Source of the DNA: Rhodococcus sp. IEGM 1379
GTDB taxonomy: Bacteria > Actinomycetota > Actinomycetes > Mycobacteriales > Mycobacteriaceae
DNA length: 64,000 nt
Assembly (NCBI RefSeq): GCF_030056815.1
Contig: NZ_JASHKR010000009.1
Span: forward strand, 1-64,000
Reading direction: 5' to 3'
The notes below the pieces were generated by a model. It ran no database searches, was not told where the DNA came from, and worked only from the letters and a program-made list of their open reading frames with translations. Made by a program: the position numbers and the translations under genes. Positions 7,357 through 15,804 of this stretch are shown here, piece by piece (position 1 is the first letter of the stretch; each line of letters begins with the position of its first letter).

Positions 7357-9789
7357 TCAGACCATGTCGTTCTTCTGTAGCCAGCGCAAGGTCGGCCAAC
7401 CGCAGAAGACAGGCAGCCAGCAGGTGAGCACGCGATAGAGGAGGACCGACGGAACTGCAATGCTTGCCGGGAGTCCGAATGCCGTCAGGCCGCCGATGAG
7501 GGCGGCCTCGACGGCACCTACTCCGCCTGGTGTCGGAGCGGCAGACGCGAGAGTTCCACCGATCATGGTCACGATAGTGACGGTAATGAAAGTTGTTCCG
7601 CCGCCGAACGCTTCGACACTTGCCCACAATGCGAGGGCTGCGCCGAGAGTCGTTGCGGCACTTCCGCCGACGATGATGAGGAATCGAGTGGGGTTGCGCG
7701 CCAACAGGCTCAGTTCTCCGAGGACTTCGGTGACCTGGGGCCGGAGATCGTTGTTGAGCCATTGGCGGAGTTTGGGAATGAACATGAAGGCGCCCAGGAT
7801 TCCCAGGGCGATGCCGCCGATGAGGTAGAGCACCGTCGAACCCGGAATGAAGTGTGACAGATTGGTGTCTCGGCCGGCGACGATCGAGAAGAAGATGAGC
7901 AGACCGACGTGGGTGACTACCTGAACGGTTTGTTGCAGGGCAACGGCTGCGGTCGCTCGGACGGTGCCCAGTCCGCCCTTTTGCAGGAAGCGGACGCTGA
8001 GTGCCAAGCCGCCGACGCCGGCGGGTGTCGTCGTCGCTGCAAATGTGTTGGCTACCTGCATGATCAGGAGGTGTCGGTAGCTGACCATGGATGATGCGCA
8101 GGCCCAGAGGGCCGCTGCGGCGCCGACGTAGGTCAGTGCCGAGACGGCAAGTCCCAGGAGTGCCCACCACCAGTTTGCGGTGTTGAGTTCGGTGATGAAG
8201 GCCGGTACCTGGCTGAGGAATGGGTACGCGACGTAGACCAATCCGATGAGCAGCACCAACTGGATGATCTGATTGCGGCTGAATCGTGTGACCTGCGCGG
8301 GGGCGATTTTCTCGATGCCGTTCTTGGCGCCGACCTCGTCGCGGATCTCGGTCATCAGCGGGGTGGAGTCCGGGATTCCCCGCCGGATCCGGTTCGGCAT
8401 CGCCGCGGTGGTCAACCGGCCGCTGGCCCCGAGAATGGTTTCTGCGCCTTGAATTCGGATGGCTGTCTCCACTGCCTGATCGACACCGAACAGTGATGCA
8501 GTCGTCAGGAGAAGTTGTGCGTTGTCCGACTGCATCTGCACTTCGGTGGCGCCGAACTCGGAATACGCGTAACCGCCGAAAAGGACCGTTCCGCCGTCGA
8601 CGTGGATCTCGGATGCGCGAAGGTCTCCGTGGGCCATCTGATGGATGTGGGCGGTGTGCAGTGTCTGCCACAGCGCGTCGATAAGTTTCGAGGACTCACC
8701 TTCGGCGTCGAGGTCCTCGGACTTCTGTTCCTGGGCGGCGACGGAGAGGGGGATTCCGCGTGGCGAAGGACGCGCGTACATCTGCCAGCCGCGGTCGAGT
8801 ACCGAGATCGCGACGGCTTTGGAGCTGGCGAGCCCGATATCAGCGAAGGCGATTCCCATCAACGCGCGATGCTCGACGGCGCGGCGGAGTGATCCGTGGG
8901 GCGGGGGAGTTTCACGATTGCGGAACGAGATCCAGCGGAAGGTCTGGCGGATCGCACCGCTGCTTCTCTGATTCTGTCCGTACAGTTCGACGGTCAAGGC
9001 GTCGCACAGTTCGCCGTCCGGGGATTGATCGATCGCCGCGGACAGGACGAGAGGGCCGATGCCCGACGGGCTGACCACGAGGAAAGCCGTGACACGGAAG
9101 CCGCGTTTCGACAGCACCCGGACCGCGGAATCCAAGGGAACCTCGAGACCCGGAGTGCCGACGACGAGCACGATCACGGCACCGATGAGGTAACCGACGG
9201 ACAGGCCGAGCATCGACCTTGCCGGCACGATCGCGCTGACCACAAGGTGGATCGGGGCGAACAGCAGGAGCAGGGTCCACCAGGCGCGACGCCACTTCTT
9301 GGGCAGCCACGGACCGGACACGGTAAGAACAGCGGCCAGCATCGCGATCCAGCGGGGGTCGTCGAGGAACTGCGAGAGGAAGGTGGCGTCGAGGCGATCC
9401 GGCACGTCGAGGTGCCATTTGGGTGCCGAAATTCCGGTTCCGGTGATGGACAGCGCTACCAGCGCGATCAGTCCGGCGGCGGCGTATCCCGCGAGCAGTT
9501 TCCATCGTCGACCCACGATCAGTCCGATGAGAATCGCGAACGGCAGAGCCAGGATCGCGATGCCGTACAGAAGATAGACGGTGTCCGACAGACTGGGCGA
9601 GAGAACGCCGACGATGTTCGACACGGACGTTTCGAGAGCGTCCCACTGGCTGCGTGTGATCAACGAACCGGCGATCACACCGCCCATGAGTACAGCAGCG
9701 ACGGCCACACGCATGATGTCGCTGGTTCTGCGTTGCAGCGGCGGCAGAAGGCTTCCCGTTACCGGGATGTCCCGTCCGTCAACGCGCAT
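7357..9789 (-). CDS. LPG-synthase-type membrane protein with internal kinase-like region
   Basis: A large integral membrane protein of 810 residues in three parts. Residues about 25-210 hold five to six membrane helices. Residues about 215-450 form a soluble region with a kinase-like catalytic loop (HGDLRASEI, His387-Gly-Asp389). The C-terminal part from about 505 on is a flippase/synthase-like domain of the PF03706 (UPF0104) type, with motifs such as TTTPAGVGGLALSVRFLQKGG and SAAPTPGGVGAVEAALIGGL. The segment after the HGD loop reads TVLFGGYAYS, so no DFG metal site is visible and the kinase-like part may be inactive. The C-terminal family transfers or flips lipid substrates, and related mycobacterial proteins are uncharacterised. 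It is divergent from ppk2 across about 200 bp. Substrate unknown. Confidence 0.8.
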   Translation of the reverse strand: MRVDGRDIPVTGSLLPPLQRRTSDIMRVAVAAVLMGGVIAGSLITRSQWDALETSVSNIVGVLSPSLSDTVYLLYGIAILALPFAILIGLIVGRRWKLLAGYAAAGLIALVALSITGTGISAPKWHLDVPDRLDATFLSQFLDDPRWIAMLAAVLTVSGPWLPKKWRRAWWTLLLLFAPIHLVVSAIVPARSMLGLSVGYLIGAVIVLVVGTPGLEVPLDSAVRVLSKRGFRVTAFLVVSPSGIGPLVLSAAIDQSPDGELCDALTVELYGQNQRSSGAIRQTFRWISFRNRETPPPHGSLRRAVEHRALMGIAFADIGLASSKAVAISVLDRGWQMYARPSPRGIPLSVAAQEQKSEDLDAEGESSKLIDALWQTLHTAHIHQMAHGDLRASEIHVDGGTVLFGGYAYSEFGATEVQMQSDNAQLLLTTASLFGVDQAVETAIRIQGAETILGASGRLTTAAMPNRIRRGIPDSTPLMTEIRDEVGAKNGIEKIAPAQVTRFSRNQIIQLVLLIGLVYVAYPFLSQVPAFITELNTANWWWALLGLAVSALTYVGAAAALWACASSMVSYRHLLIMQVANTFAATTTPAGVGGLALSVRFLQKGGLGTVRATAAVALQQTVQVVTHVGLLIFFSIVAGRDTNLSHFIPGSTVLYLIGGIALGILGAFMFIPKLRQWLNNDLRPQVTEVLGELSLLARNPTRFLIIVGGSAATTLGAALALWASVEAFGGGTTFITVTIVTMIGGTLASAAPTPGGVGAVEAALIGGLTAFGLPASIAVPSVLLYRVLTCWLPVFCGWPTLRWLQKNDMV

Positions 9790-9990
9790 ATGTTTTCAGA
9801 ACTCTCTCGTGCTCGAGCGGCAGCCGTCGTGGCTACCTCGAATCAAAGTACCGTGCATGCATCGGTGCGCCGCGATGCAAGGACGTGTCGCTGCGAGCGC
9901 GATGGTAATTGCCGCAGAGATCGTACGTGTCCGGACAGGAGCGCGTAAAATTCAGTTTCCGGATGCTCGACGGTAAGGAGCGCACATTTT

Positions 9991-10956
9991 ATGAGTCCAG
10001 AGTCGAATGGTGTGGACGGACGGGTTCCTGACCTGCCACTTACCGCAACCAGGATTTCCGTGACCGAGGACTACGCGCCGGAGATCGACGAGATCGCGAG
10101 TCTGACGGCCAAACTTGGTGGGCTTGAACCTGCTGAATTTGCGGATGCCTGGAGACAGGGCTATCCCTACGAGAAGAAGATGTCGCGCCGTGAGTACGAG
10201 CGAAAGAAGCGTCGACTTCAGATCGAACTACTCAAGCTGCAACTGTGGGTCAAGGACACCGGTCAGAAAGTTCTGATCATCTTCGAAGGCCGCGATGCGG
10301 CTGGTAAGGGTGGCTCGATCAAACGCTTCACCGAGCATCTCAATCCTCGCGGGGCTCGCGTCGTCGCTCTCGAGAAGCCGACGGATATCGAGCGCACGCA
10401 GTGGTATTTCCAGCGGTATGTCGCGCACCTGCCCAGTGGCGGCGAGATCGTCCTGATGGACAGGTCTTGGTATAACCGCGCCGGCGTCGAACGTGTGATG
10501 GGATATTGCACCCCGACCCAGTATCTCGAATTCATGCGTGAGGCACCGGAATTCGAGCGCATGCTCGTCAACTCCGGGATTCACCTGCATAAATTGTGGT
10601 TCTCGGTCAGCCGAGAAGAGCAGTTGGCGCGATTTGCCGCCCGCCGAACCGATCCAGTGCGTCAGTGGAAGCTTTCACCCACAGACCTTGCCTCCCTGGA
10701 CAAGTGGGACGACTACACCCAGGCCAAGGAGGCGATGTTCTTCTACACGGATACGGGCGACGCTCCGTGGACGGTGATCAAGAGCAATGACAAGAAGCGG
10801 GCGCGACTCGAAGCGATGCGTCATGTGCTCGCCAGTTTCGAATACCCCAACAAAGATCACAAGCTTGTGGGAACCCCGGATCCTTTGATCGTCGGACCGG
10901 CCTCCGCAATCTTCGAAGAGGGTGAGCACGTCAACGTGATGTTGCCGAGTATTTAG
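9991..10956 (+). CDS. ppk2: Polyphosphate kinase 2
   Basis: A PPK2-family enzyme of 321 residues, which moves phosphate between polyphosphate and nucleoside phosphates in the cytoplasm. The Walker A loop (GRDAAGKGGSIKRFTEHLNP, from residue 100), the segment EKPTDIERTQWYFQRYV and the Walker B/lid motif MDRSWYNRAGVERVMG are all intact. The single-domain size fits class I or III rather than tandem-domain PPK2. AAGGAG lies 9 bases before the ATG, and a TAAAAT -10-like box lies at 9946-9951. The 200-bp gap to the divergent membrane gene contains nothing else I recognise. Its 3' end faces the YghZ-type reductase gene 22 bp away, with only a weak TCACA/TGTGA hairpin between. Confidence 0.93.
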   Translation: MSPESNGVDGRVPDLPLTATRISVTEDYAPEIDEIASLTAKLGGLEPAEFADAWRQGYPYEKKMSRREYERKKRRLQIELLKLQLWVKDTGQKVLIIFEGRDAAGKGGSIKRFTEHLNPRGARVVALEKPTDIERTQWYFQRYVAHLPSGGEIVLMDRSWYNRAGVERVMGYCTPTQYLEFMREAPEFERMLVNSGIHLHKLWFSVSREEQLARFAARRTDPVRQWKLSPTDLASLDKWDDYTQAKEAMFFYTDTGDAPWTVIKSNDKKRARLEAMRHVLASFEYPNKDHKLVGTPDPLIVGPASAIFEEGEHVNVMLPSI

Positions 10957-10978
10957 CAGTCTCACAGATTGTGATGCT

Positions 10979-12010
10979 TCAGATCGAACTGGCCTCCGCC
11001 CACAGATTGATGCCGCTGTCGCGAGCATGCTGATCGATGGAGGCCAGTTCGGCGGCACTGAACTCGAGATTGTCCAATGCCCCGACATTCGACTCGAGTT
11101 GCGCGACGCTGGACGCTCCGATCAATACTGATGTGACACGCGGATTGCGCAGCGCCCAACTCAACGCGAGCTGTGCCAACGATTGACCTCGGCTTTTCGC
11201 GATGCCGTCCAGGGCACGGATATGTGCGAGAGCGTCGTCGCTGAGCCACGACGGGTCCAGTGATTTTCCCTGTGCTGCACGAGAATTCTCGGGTATCCCG
11301 TTCAGATATCTGTCGGTGAGCATCCCCTGCGCCAAGGGGGAGAACGCAATCACGCCGACTCCGAGTTCGTCGACTGTACTCAGCAGATCCTGCTCGATCC
11401 ACCGGTTCAGCATCGAGTAACTCGGCTGGTGAATGAGCAGCGGAACGCCGGCCGCGTCGAGCAAGGCAGCGATGGCACGGGTGCGCTGTGGAGAATACGA
11501 GCTGATCCCGGCGTACAGCGCTTTGCCCTGCTGGACGGCGCTGATGAGGGCACCGGCCGTTTCTTCGATCGGCGTCTCGGCATCCGGGCGGTGGCTGTAG
11601 AAGATGTCGACGTAATCGACGCCCAGGCGGCCCAGTGACTGGTCGAGTGACGAGAGCAGATACTTGCGGGAGCCGCCGAAACCGTAAGGGCCCGGCCACA
11701 TGTCCCAGCCGGCCTTGGACGAAATGATCAACTCGTCACGATACGACGCGAAGTCCTCCCGCAGTACGCGTCCGAAGTTGGTTTCGGCACTGCCGTACGG
11801 CGGGCCGTAGTTGTTGGCCAAGTCGAAGTGCGTGATGCCGAGATCGAATGCGCGTCGGAGCACCGATCGCTGGCGGTCGAGGGCGACGTCGTCCCCGAAG
11901 TTATGCCACAGACCCAAAGAAATGGCGGGTAGTTTCAACCCGCTTCGACCGGTGTGACGGTAGGGCATGGTCTCGTATCGATCATGCTGCGCGACATAGG
12001 GTTCGGACAT
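10979..12010 (-). CDS. yghZ: Aldo/keto reductase, YghZ (L-glyceraldehyde 3-phosphate reductase) type
   Basis: A 343-residue NADPH-dependent aldo/keto reductase. ATG 12010 has AGGA upstream and gives the family N-terminus (RYETMPYRHTGRSGLKLPAI, then SLGLWHNFGDD), closely like E. coli YghZ/Gpr (also called mgrA), which reduces L-glyceraldehyde 3-phosphate and methylglyoxal. The AKR tetrad is Asp63, Tyr68, Lys99 and His140. NFGRVLREDF and FSPLAQGMLTDRYLNG are further family motifs. It starts 16 bp after prrB ends, on the same strand, so it is probably the third gene of the prrA-prrB operon. That would link carbonyl detoxification to this two-component system, an association I have not seen described. 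Confidence 0.9.
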   Translation of the reverse strand: MSEPYVAQHDRYETMPYRHTGRSGLKLPAISLGLWHNFGDDVALDRQRSVLRRAFDLGITHFDLANNYGPPYGSAETNFGRVLREDFASYRDELIISSKAGWDMWPGPYGFGGSRKYLLSSLDQSLGRLGVDYVDIFYSHRPDAETPIEETAGALISAVQQGKALYAGISSYSPQRTRAIAALLDAAGVPLLIHQPSYSMLNRWIEQDLLSTVDELGVGVIAFSPLAQGMLTDRYLNGIPENSRAAQGKSLDPSWLSDDALAHIRALDGIAKSRGQSLAQLALSWALRNPRVTSVLIGASSVAQLESNVGALDNLEFSAAELASIDQHARDSGINLWAEASSI

Positions 12011-12026
12011 GATTCCTGCCTTGGGT

Positions 12027-13370
12027 TCAGTTCTGCGTGGGCGTATCTCGGAGTTCGACAGACAGACGCGCTCCGCCCAGCGGGCTGTCGTGAAGCGAGG
12101 TGCTGCCGCCGTGGAGGAAGGCTTGCTGAGCGACCAGTGCCAGGCCCAACCCTGAGCCGGATTTACCCGCAGTAGAGCCGCGGGTGAACCGTTCGAAGAC
12201 TGCCTCGCGCTCGCTCTCGGGTATGCCGGACCCGTTGTCGTCGATGGTGATGGTGAACGTCGCGGGCGGGCCGGGCCGGCATCCCAGGGTGATCTGCACT
12301 TCGGTGGCGCCGCCGTGCCGCACGGCATTGGTGATGGCATTGTCGAGGATCAATCGAATGCCACCAGGTAGTGCGTGAATGCGGTAGGGCAGAGGTGAAT
12401 CGGTGGTTTCGACGCTCACCCGCAGATGCGGATGGAGGCGTTGTGCTTCATCGGCGGCGATATCGCATACTTCGATCAGATCCATGTCCTTGAAATCCTC
12501 GGCAGTGGACAACTCGCCCTTGGCTAACCGCTCGAGGTCGCGCAATGTCGATTCCACTCGTCCTTGGGCGCGCGCGAGATCGACCAGAATTTCGTGTCTT
12601 TGTGACTGATCCAGATCATGGATGGACAGCACTTCGATGTCAGTGCGCATGGCCGTCAACGGCGTTCGGAGTTCGTGTGCTGCGGCCGAGGCGAAATCTC
12701 GAGCCGTGGCCAAGGCCGACGTCGTGGCTGCCTGTGCGCTGGCAACGTCCTTGAGCATCGATTCTGCCGCTGCCGCAAGCTCATCCGCTTCTCGAATTCC
12801 GGAGACCTGGGTGGCGAGGTCAGGGTCGCGTCGAGCGATCCGGCGTGTCAATTCCACCAACGGACGCACTGCGGGTCCGCCGAACAGCCAGCCCAGTGCG
12901 GCCGCAGCACCGACCGCGCCCAGTCCGAAGAACGCCACCTGTCGCTGTTGATCGACAGTGATGTCTCGGGCCTCCGCATAGGGAACTGCCAGTGAGACAA
13001 GCGCATTGATTCCGTTGGCTTCAGCTGTGTAGGCGCGATACATCGTTCCGTCCACCTCGACGGTTTCCGAGCCTGCTGGCAGAGCTGGGAGCCTGGTGGG
13101 GGTGCTGGACATGACCTTGCCATCGGTGTCGGTACGGATGGTCACCGAGAACGCGCCGCCGTCACCGAAAGCGCCGAGGAACGGACCTGCGGTGGCGGCG
13201 TTGGCCACGACAACCGTCGACGCGGTCTCGAGTCGACGATCCAACTGTGCGAGGTTGTTTCGCGCGATCGCGAGCGCGACGACAACACCGAGTGCAAGGA
13301 CGATGAACGTTGCTCCCAGCGCCGCAGCAGCAGCGACGCGGATGCGCAGTGAGAAGCGTCGAGGCTTCAC
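12027..13370 (-). CDS. prrB: Two-component sensor histidine kinase PrrB
   Basis: A membrane sensor kinase of 447 residues. Residues 14-36 are a first membrane helix, about 145-165 a second, with an extracytoplasmic sensor between them and a HAMP-like linker after. The phosphorylated histidine is His232 in [19 protein letters not shown]. The C-terminal ATPase has the N box ([11 protein letters not shown]), G1 (DDNGSGIPE) and G2 ([15 protein letters not shown]). The sequence aligns from memory with M. tuberculosis PrrB (Rv0902c) throughout the catalytic part. The GTG start overlaps the prrA stop by the usual 4 bases, so the pair is coupled. The sensor domain itself is not recognisable and the signal is unknown. 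Confidence 0.93.
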   Translation of the reverse strand: MKPRRFSLRIRVAAAAALGATFIVLALGVVVALAIARNNLAQLDRRLETASTVVVANAATAGPFLGAFGDGGAFSVTIRTDTDGKVMSSTPTRLPALPAGSETVEVDGTMYRAYTAEANGINALVSLAVPYAEARDITVDQQRQVAFFGLGAVGAAAALGWLFGGPAVRPLVELTRRIARRDPDLATQVSGIREADELAAAAESMLKDVASAQAATTSALATARDFASAAAHELRTPLTAMRTDIEVLSIHDLDQSQRHEILVDLARAQGRVESTLRDLERLAKGELSTAEDFKDMDLIEVCDIAADEAQRLHPHLRVSVETTDSPLPYRIHALPGGIRLILDNAITNAVRHGGATEVQITLGCRPGPPATFTITIDDNGSGIPESEREAVFERFTRGSTAGKSGSGLGLALVAQQAFLHGGSTSLHDSPLGGARLSVELRDTPTQN

Positions 13371-14086
13371 GGGTTTTCCCGAAGAACAAATCCGACGCCT
13401 CGGACGGTGTGGAGGAGGCGAGGCGATCCGCCGGATTCGAATTTTCGGCGAAGGTACCCGATGAACACGTCGACGACGTTGGTGTCCGCCACGAAGTCGT
13501 ACCCCCACACGAGTTCGAGGAGTCGTTCGCGGGTGAGGACAATTCCCGAGTTGTGGGCCAGGACTTCGAGCAATTCGAATTCGCGTTTGGTCAGTGGCGC
13601 TTCGTTGCCGTCGACGCGAACCCGTCGACCGGAAAGGTCGATGTCGAGGTTTCCGATGCGCAGAGTGTTAGTGCCTCCGGAGTGGTCGCCGGCGGGGGCA
13701 TTGCTTCGCCTCAGCATCGCGCGGACGCGCGCTACCAACTCGGCGAGGACAAACGGTTTGACCATGTAATCGTCGGCACCGGATTCCAGTCCGGCGATCC
13801 TGTCGTCGACGGAGTTTCTGGCGCTGAGCACACAGATGGGTATCTCGTTGCCGGCCGCGCGCAACGCCGTCACCACGCCGGTGCCATCGAGGACGGGCAT
13901 ATTGATGTCGAGAACCACCGCGTCCGGGTGCTTGTTCGCGATCACTCGGAGGGCATCCGCGCCGTCGACAGCGGTCAGGACCGAGAACCCCGAAAGTCGC
14001 AGCCCACGTTCGAGTGAGGTGCGTACGTCGGCGTCGTCGTCGACCACGAGGATGAGCGGTGTCTCGGTCACCGTCCCATTGTGCAC
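13367..14086 (-). CDS. prrA: Two-component response regulator PrrA
   Basis: An OmpR/PhoB-type regulator of 239 residues. The receiver domain has the acidic pair DDD (16-18), the phosphorylation site Asp60 in VVLDINMP and the Lys in DYMVKPF. The C-terminal winged helix contains [17 protein letters not shown] and [17 protein letters not shown], almost identical to M. tuberculosis PrrA (Rv0903c). In mycobacteria PrrA controls respiration and adaptation to infection and is essential. The start is either GTG 14086 or GTG 14071, and neither has a strong ribosome site. It is the first gene of prrA-prrB-yghZ and is convergent with no gene; the TetR gene upstream is on the same strand, ending 24 bp before. 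Confidence 0.94.
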   Translation of the reverse strand: MHNGTVTETPLILVVDDDADVRTSLERGLRLSGFSVLTAVDGADALRVIANKHPDAVVLDINMPVLDGTGVVTALRAAGNEIPICVLSARNSVDDRIAGLESGADDYMVKPFVLAELVARVRAMLRRSNAPAGDHSGGTNTLRIGNLDIDLSGRRVRVDGNEAPLTKREFELLEVLAHNSGIVLTRERLLELVWGYDFVADTNVVDVFIGYLRRKFESGGSPRLLHTVRGVGFVLRENP

Positions 14087-14110
14087 TGCGAGGTATGGCA
14101 GTTTCGTAGA

Positions 14111-14686
14111 TCAGACCGGCAAGTCGGTGCCATCGGGCCGTAGGCCTGCCACGAACACCGCGACCAGGCGTGGAACGAGGTTCGGCATGGCGTCGTCGGA
14201 CAATTCGATTTGTGGTCGGGTCAGTTTGGCCAGTGCTATGACGAACTCGAGGGGGAGTAGATCGGCGCGGACGAGTCCAGCGGCTTGCGCGGCACCGATC
14301 GCCGCGGACATCTGTGTCTTGGTCAGTTCTCGAGCTGCCAGAACCTCCAGGGGAAGTTCGGTGAAACTGTGGACTACCAGCGCGGGGATCAGCGCACCCA
14401 GCCTCAGTTCCACAAGGCGGTCCACCAGCCTGTGCCACGCTAGAGCGGGATCGGTCGGCATTCCCGCAAGTGCGGTTTCGGCGGCCTCTCGGGCGTCGGT
14501 GAGCGTCGCGATGGCAACGGCCGTCACCAGGTCCTCACGTGTCGGAAAGTTGCGGTAGAGCGTGGCAATGCCCACATTCGCGAGTTCGGCAACAGCGTCG
14601 AGAGGTGCGTCGTGCCCGCGTTGTGTGAACACCGCTCGCGCGGCTCCGACTATCGCATTCCTGCGTTCGAGCGCATCGGCTCTCAT
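14111..14686 (-). CDS. TetR-family repressor next to YhgE-like membrane protein
   Basis: A TetR-type regulator of 191 residues. The N-terminal helix-turn-helix (APLDAVAELANVGIATLYRNFPTREDLV) is canonical. The start at ATG 14686 is set by the GGAGGTGG ribosome site; the open frame extends further but without a site. The C-terminal ligand domain is Ala/Leu-rich and of the SbtR-like type. It is divergent from the 331-residue membrane protein, and two 15-bp pseudopalindromes lie in the 91-bp gap. The regulator most likely represses both itself and the membrane gene and releases on binding an unknown ligand. Confidence 0.9.
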   Translation of the reverse strand: MRADALERRNAIVGAARAVFTQRGHDAPLDAVAELANVGIATLYRNFPTREDLVTAVAIATLTDAREAAETALAGMPTDPALAWHRLVDRLVELRLGALIPALVVHSFTELPLEVLAARELTKTQMSAAIGAAQAAGLVRADLLPLEFVIALAKLTRPQIELSDDAMPNLVPRLVAVFVAGLRPDGTDLPV

Positions 14687-14720
14687 TTTCCACCTCCGAT
14701 ATTGACACTTCATCTTAACC

Positions 14721-14759
14721 GGAGGAATATCTTCCAGAATAGTCGGAGGAATATCCTCC
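14721..14759. promoter_or_regulatory. Twin palindromic operator for TetR repressor
   Basis: Two copies of a 15-bp element with centres 24 bp apart: GGAGGA-ATA-TCTTCC at 14721-14735 and GGAGGA-ATA-TCCTCC at 14745-14759. The second is a perfect 6+6 inverted repeat, and the first has one mismatch. They lie between the divergent starts of the TetR gene (14686) and the membrane gene (14778), where a repressor would cover both promoters. GGAGG also resembles a ribosome site, but the copies sit too far from either start to act as one. Confidence 0.7.
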
Positions 14760-14777
14760 ACTTAGGGAGGTTGGAAC

Positions 14778-15773
14778 ATGGACGCCGTGTCCGAAAAGAA
14801 GGACAACATGAAGCTTGTCGCCGTGGTGCTGGGACTGTCGGCGGTGATCGGACTCATGTTGCTCGCCTTCGTTCTTCCCTCCGTCAACAGTGGTGCGCAC
14901 GAATTGAAGTTGGGAATCGCCGGTCCCGCTCAGGCGACGACGCAGATCGCGGCATCGCTCGACGAGAACAAGCCGGGTGCATTCGCCTTCGATGAATTTG
15001 CTGACGCTGACGCTATTCGCGACGCAATCCGGAACCGAGACGTGGTCGGCGGAATTGTCGTGGATGCGGCGGGTCCGCGAATGCTGATCGCTACAGCGGG
15101 AGGTACGCCGATCGCTCAAACACTGACAGGTGTGGCAAGTGCATTGTCCGAAGCTTCCGGAACAAAGGTGGTTGTCGAAGACGTAGTTCCTCTGCCGAAG
15201 GACGACCCCGCCGGTGCTGGGCTCACTGCCCTCGCCTTGCCGTTGGTTTTCGGTGGCATGATGCCCGCTATCGTTCTGGTGCAACTGTTTCCGCGCAGTA
15301 TCGCCAAGCGTGTGTCCGGCGCAGCCGGTATCGCGGTGGTCGCGGGCTTTGCCTTGACTGCCATCCTGCAGTTCGGTACGCACAGCCTGGATGGCAACTA
15401 CGCCCTCACCTCGCTGGCCCTCGCAATGGGAATTTCCGCGATTTCCCTGACCATTCTGGGTCTCGAATCTTTGCTGGGGATGAAGGGCTTCGGGCTCGGG
15501 GCCGTTCTGATGATGTTCGTGGCCAACCCGCTTTCCGGGATGGCAACTACGGGCGTGTGGCTGCCGGCAGGCTGGGGCGCCTTCGGGCAGTTGCTGCCAC
15601 CAGGTGCGGCTGGTGCTGCGGTCCGTTCGTTGGCGTTCTTCGACGGGCATGGTGCGGAGAAGTCAATTCTGGTGCTGACGTGCTGGATTGCTGTCGGAAT
15701 TGCACTGTGTTTGGTTGCGGGAATGAAGAAATCCCTGTCGCCGGTGCTGGAGCCTGAGCCCGTCATGGCCTAG
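14778..15773 (+). CDS. YhgE/Pip-like multi-pass membrane protein
   Basis: A 331-residue membrane protein. One helix at residues 12-33 is followed by an extracytoplasmic domain (about 35-150) and then five or six helices (about 155-315), the layout of ABC-2-type permease or YhgE-like proteins. No ATPase is encoded nearby. A GGGAGG ribosome site precedes the ATG. It is divergent from a TetR gene with twin operators between, the arrangement of inducible efflux systems. Transport or export of a hydrophobic compound is a guess. I cannot name the substrate. Confidence 0.75.
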   Translation: MDAVSEKKDNMKLVAVVLGLSAVIGLMLLAFVLPSVNSGAHELKLGIAGPAQATTQIAASLDENKPGAFAFDEFADADAIRDAIRNRDVVGGIVVDAAGPRMLIATAGGTPIAQTLTGVASALSEASGTKVVVEDVVPLPKDDPAGAGLTALALPLVFGGMMPAIVLVQLFPRSIAKRVSGAAGIAVVAGFALTAILQFGTHSLDGNYALTSLALAMGISAISLTILGLESLLGMKGFGLGAVLMMFVANPLSGMATTGVWLPAGWGAFGQLLPPGAAGAAVRSLAFFDGHGAEKSILVLTCWIAVGIALCLVAGMKKSLSPVLEPEPVMA

Positions 15774-15804
15774 ATTCCCGGGTGCAGTCGGTAGGCTCGG
15801 TGGA

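Noticed and set aside
10962-10974. TCACA-GAT-TGTGA hairpin between ppk2 and the reductase gene
   Set aside because: A 5-bp stem with a 3-base loop and no T run is too weak to call a terminator.
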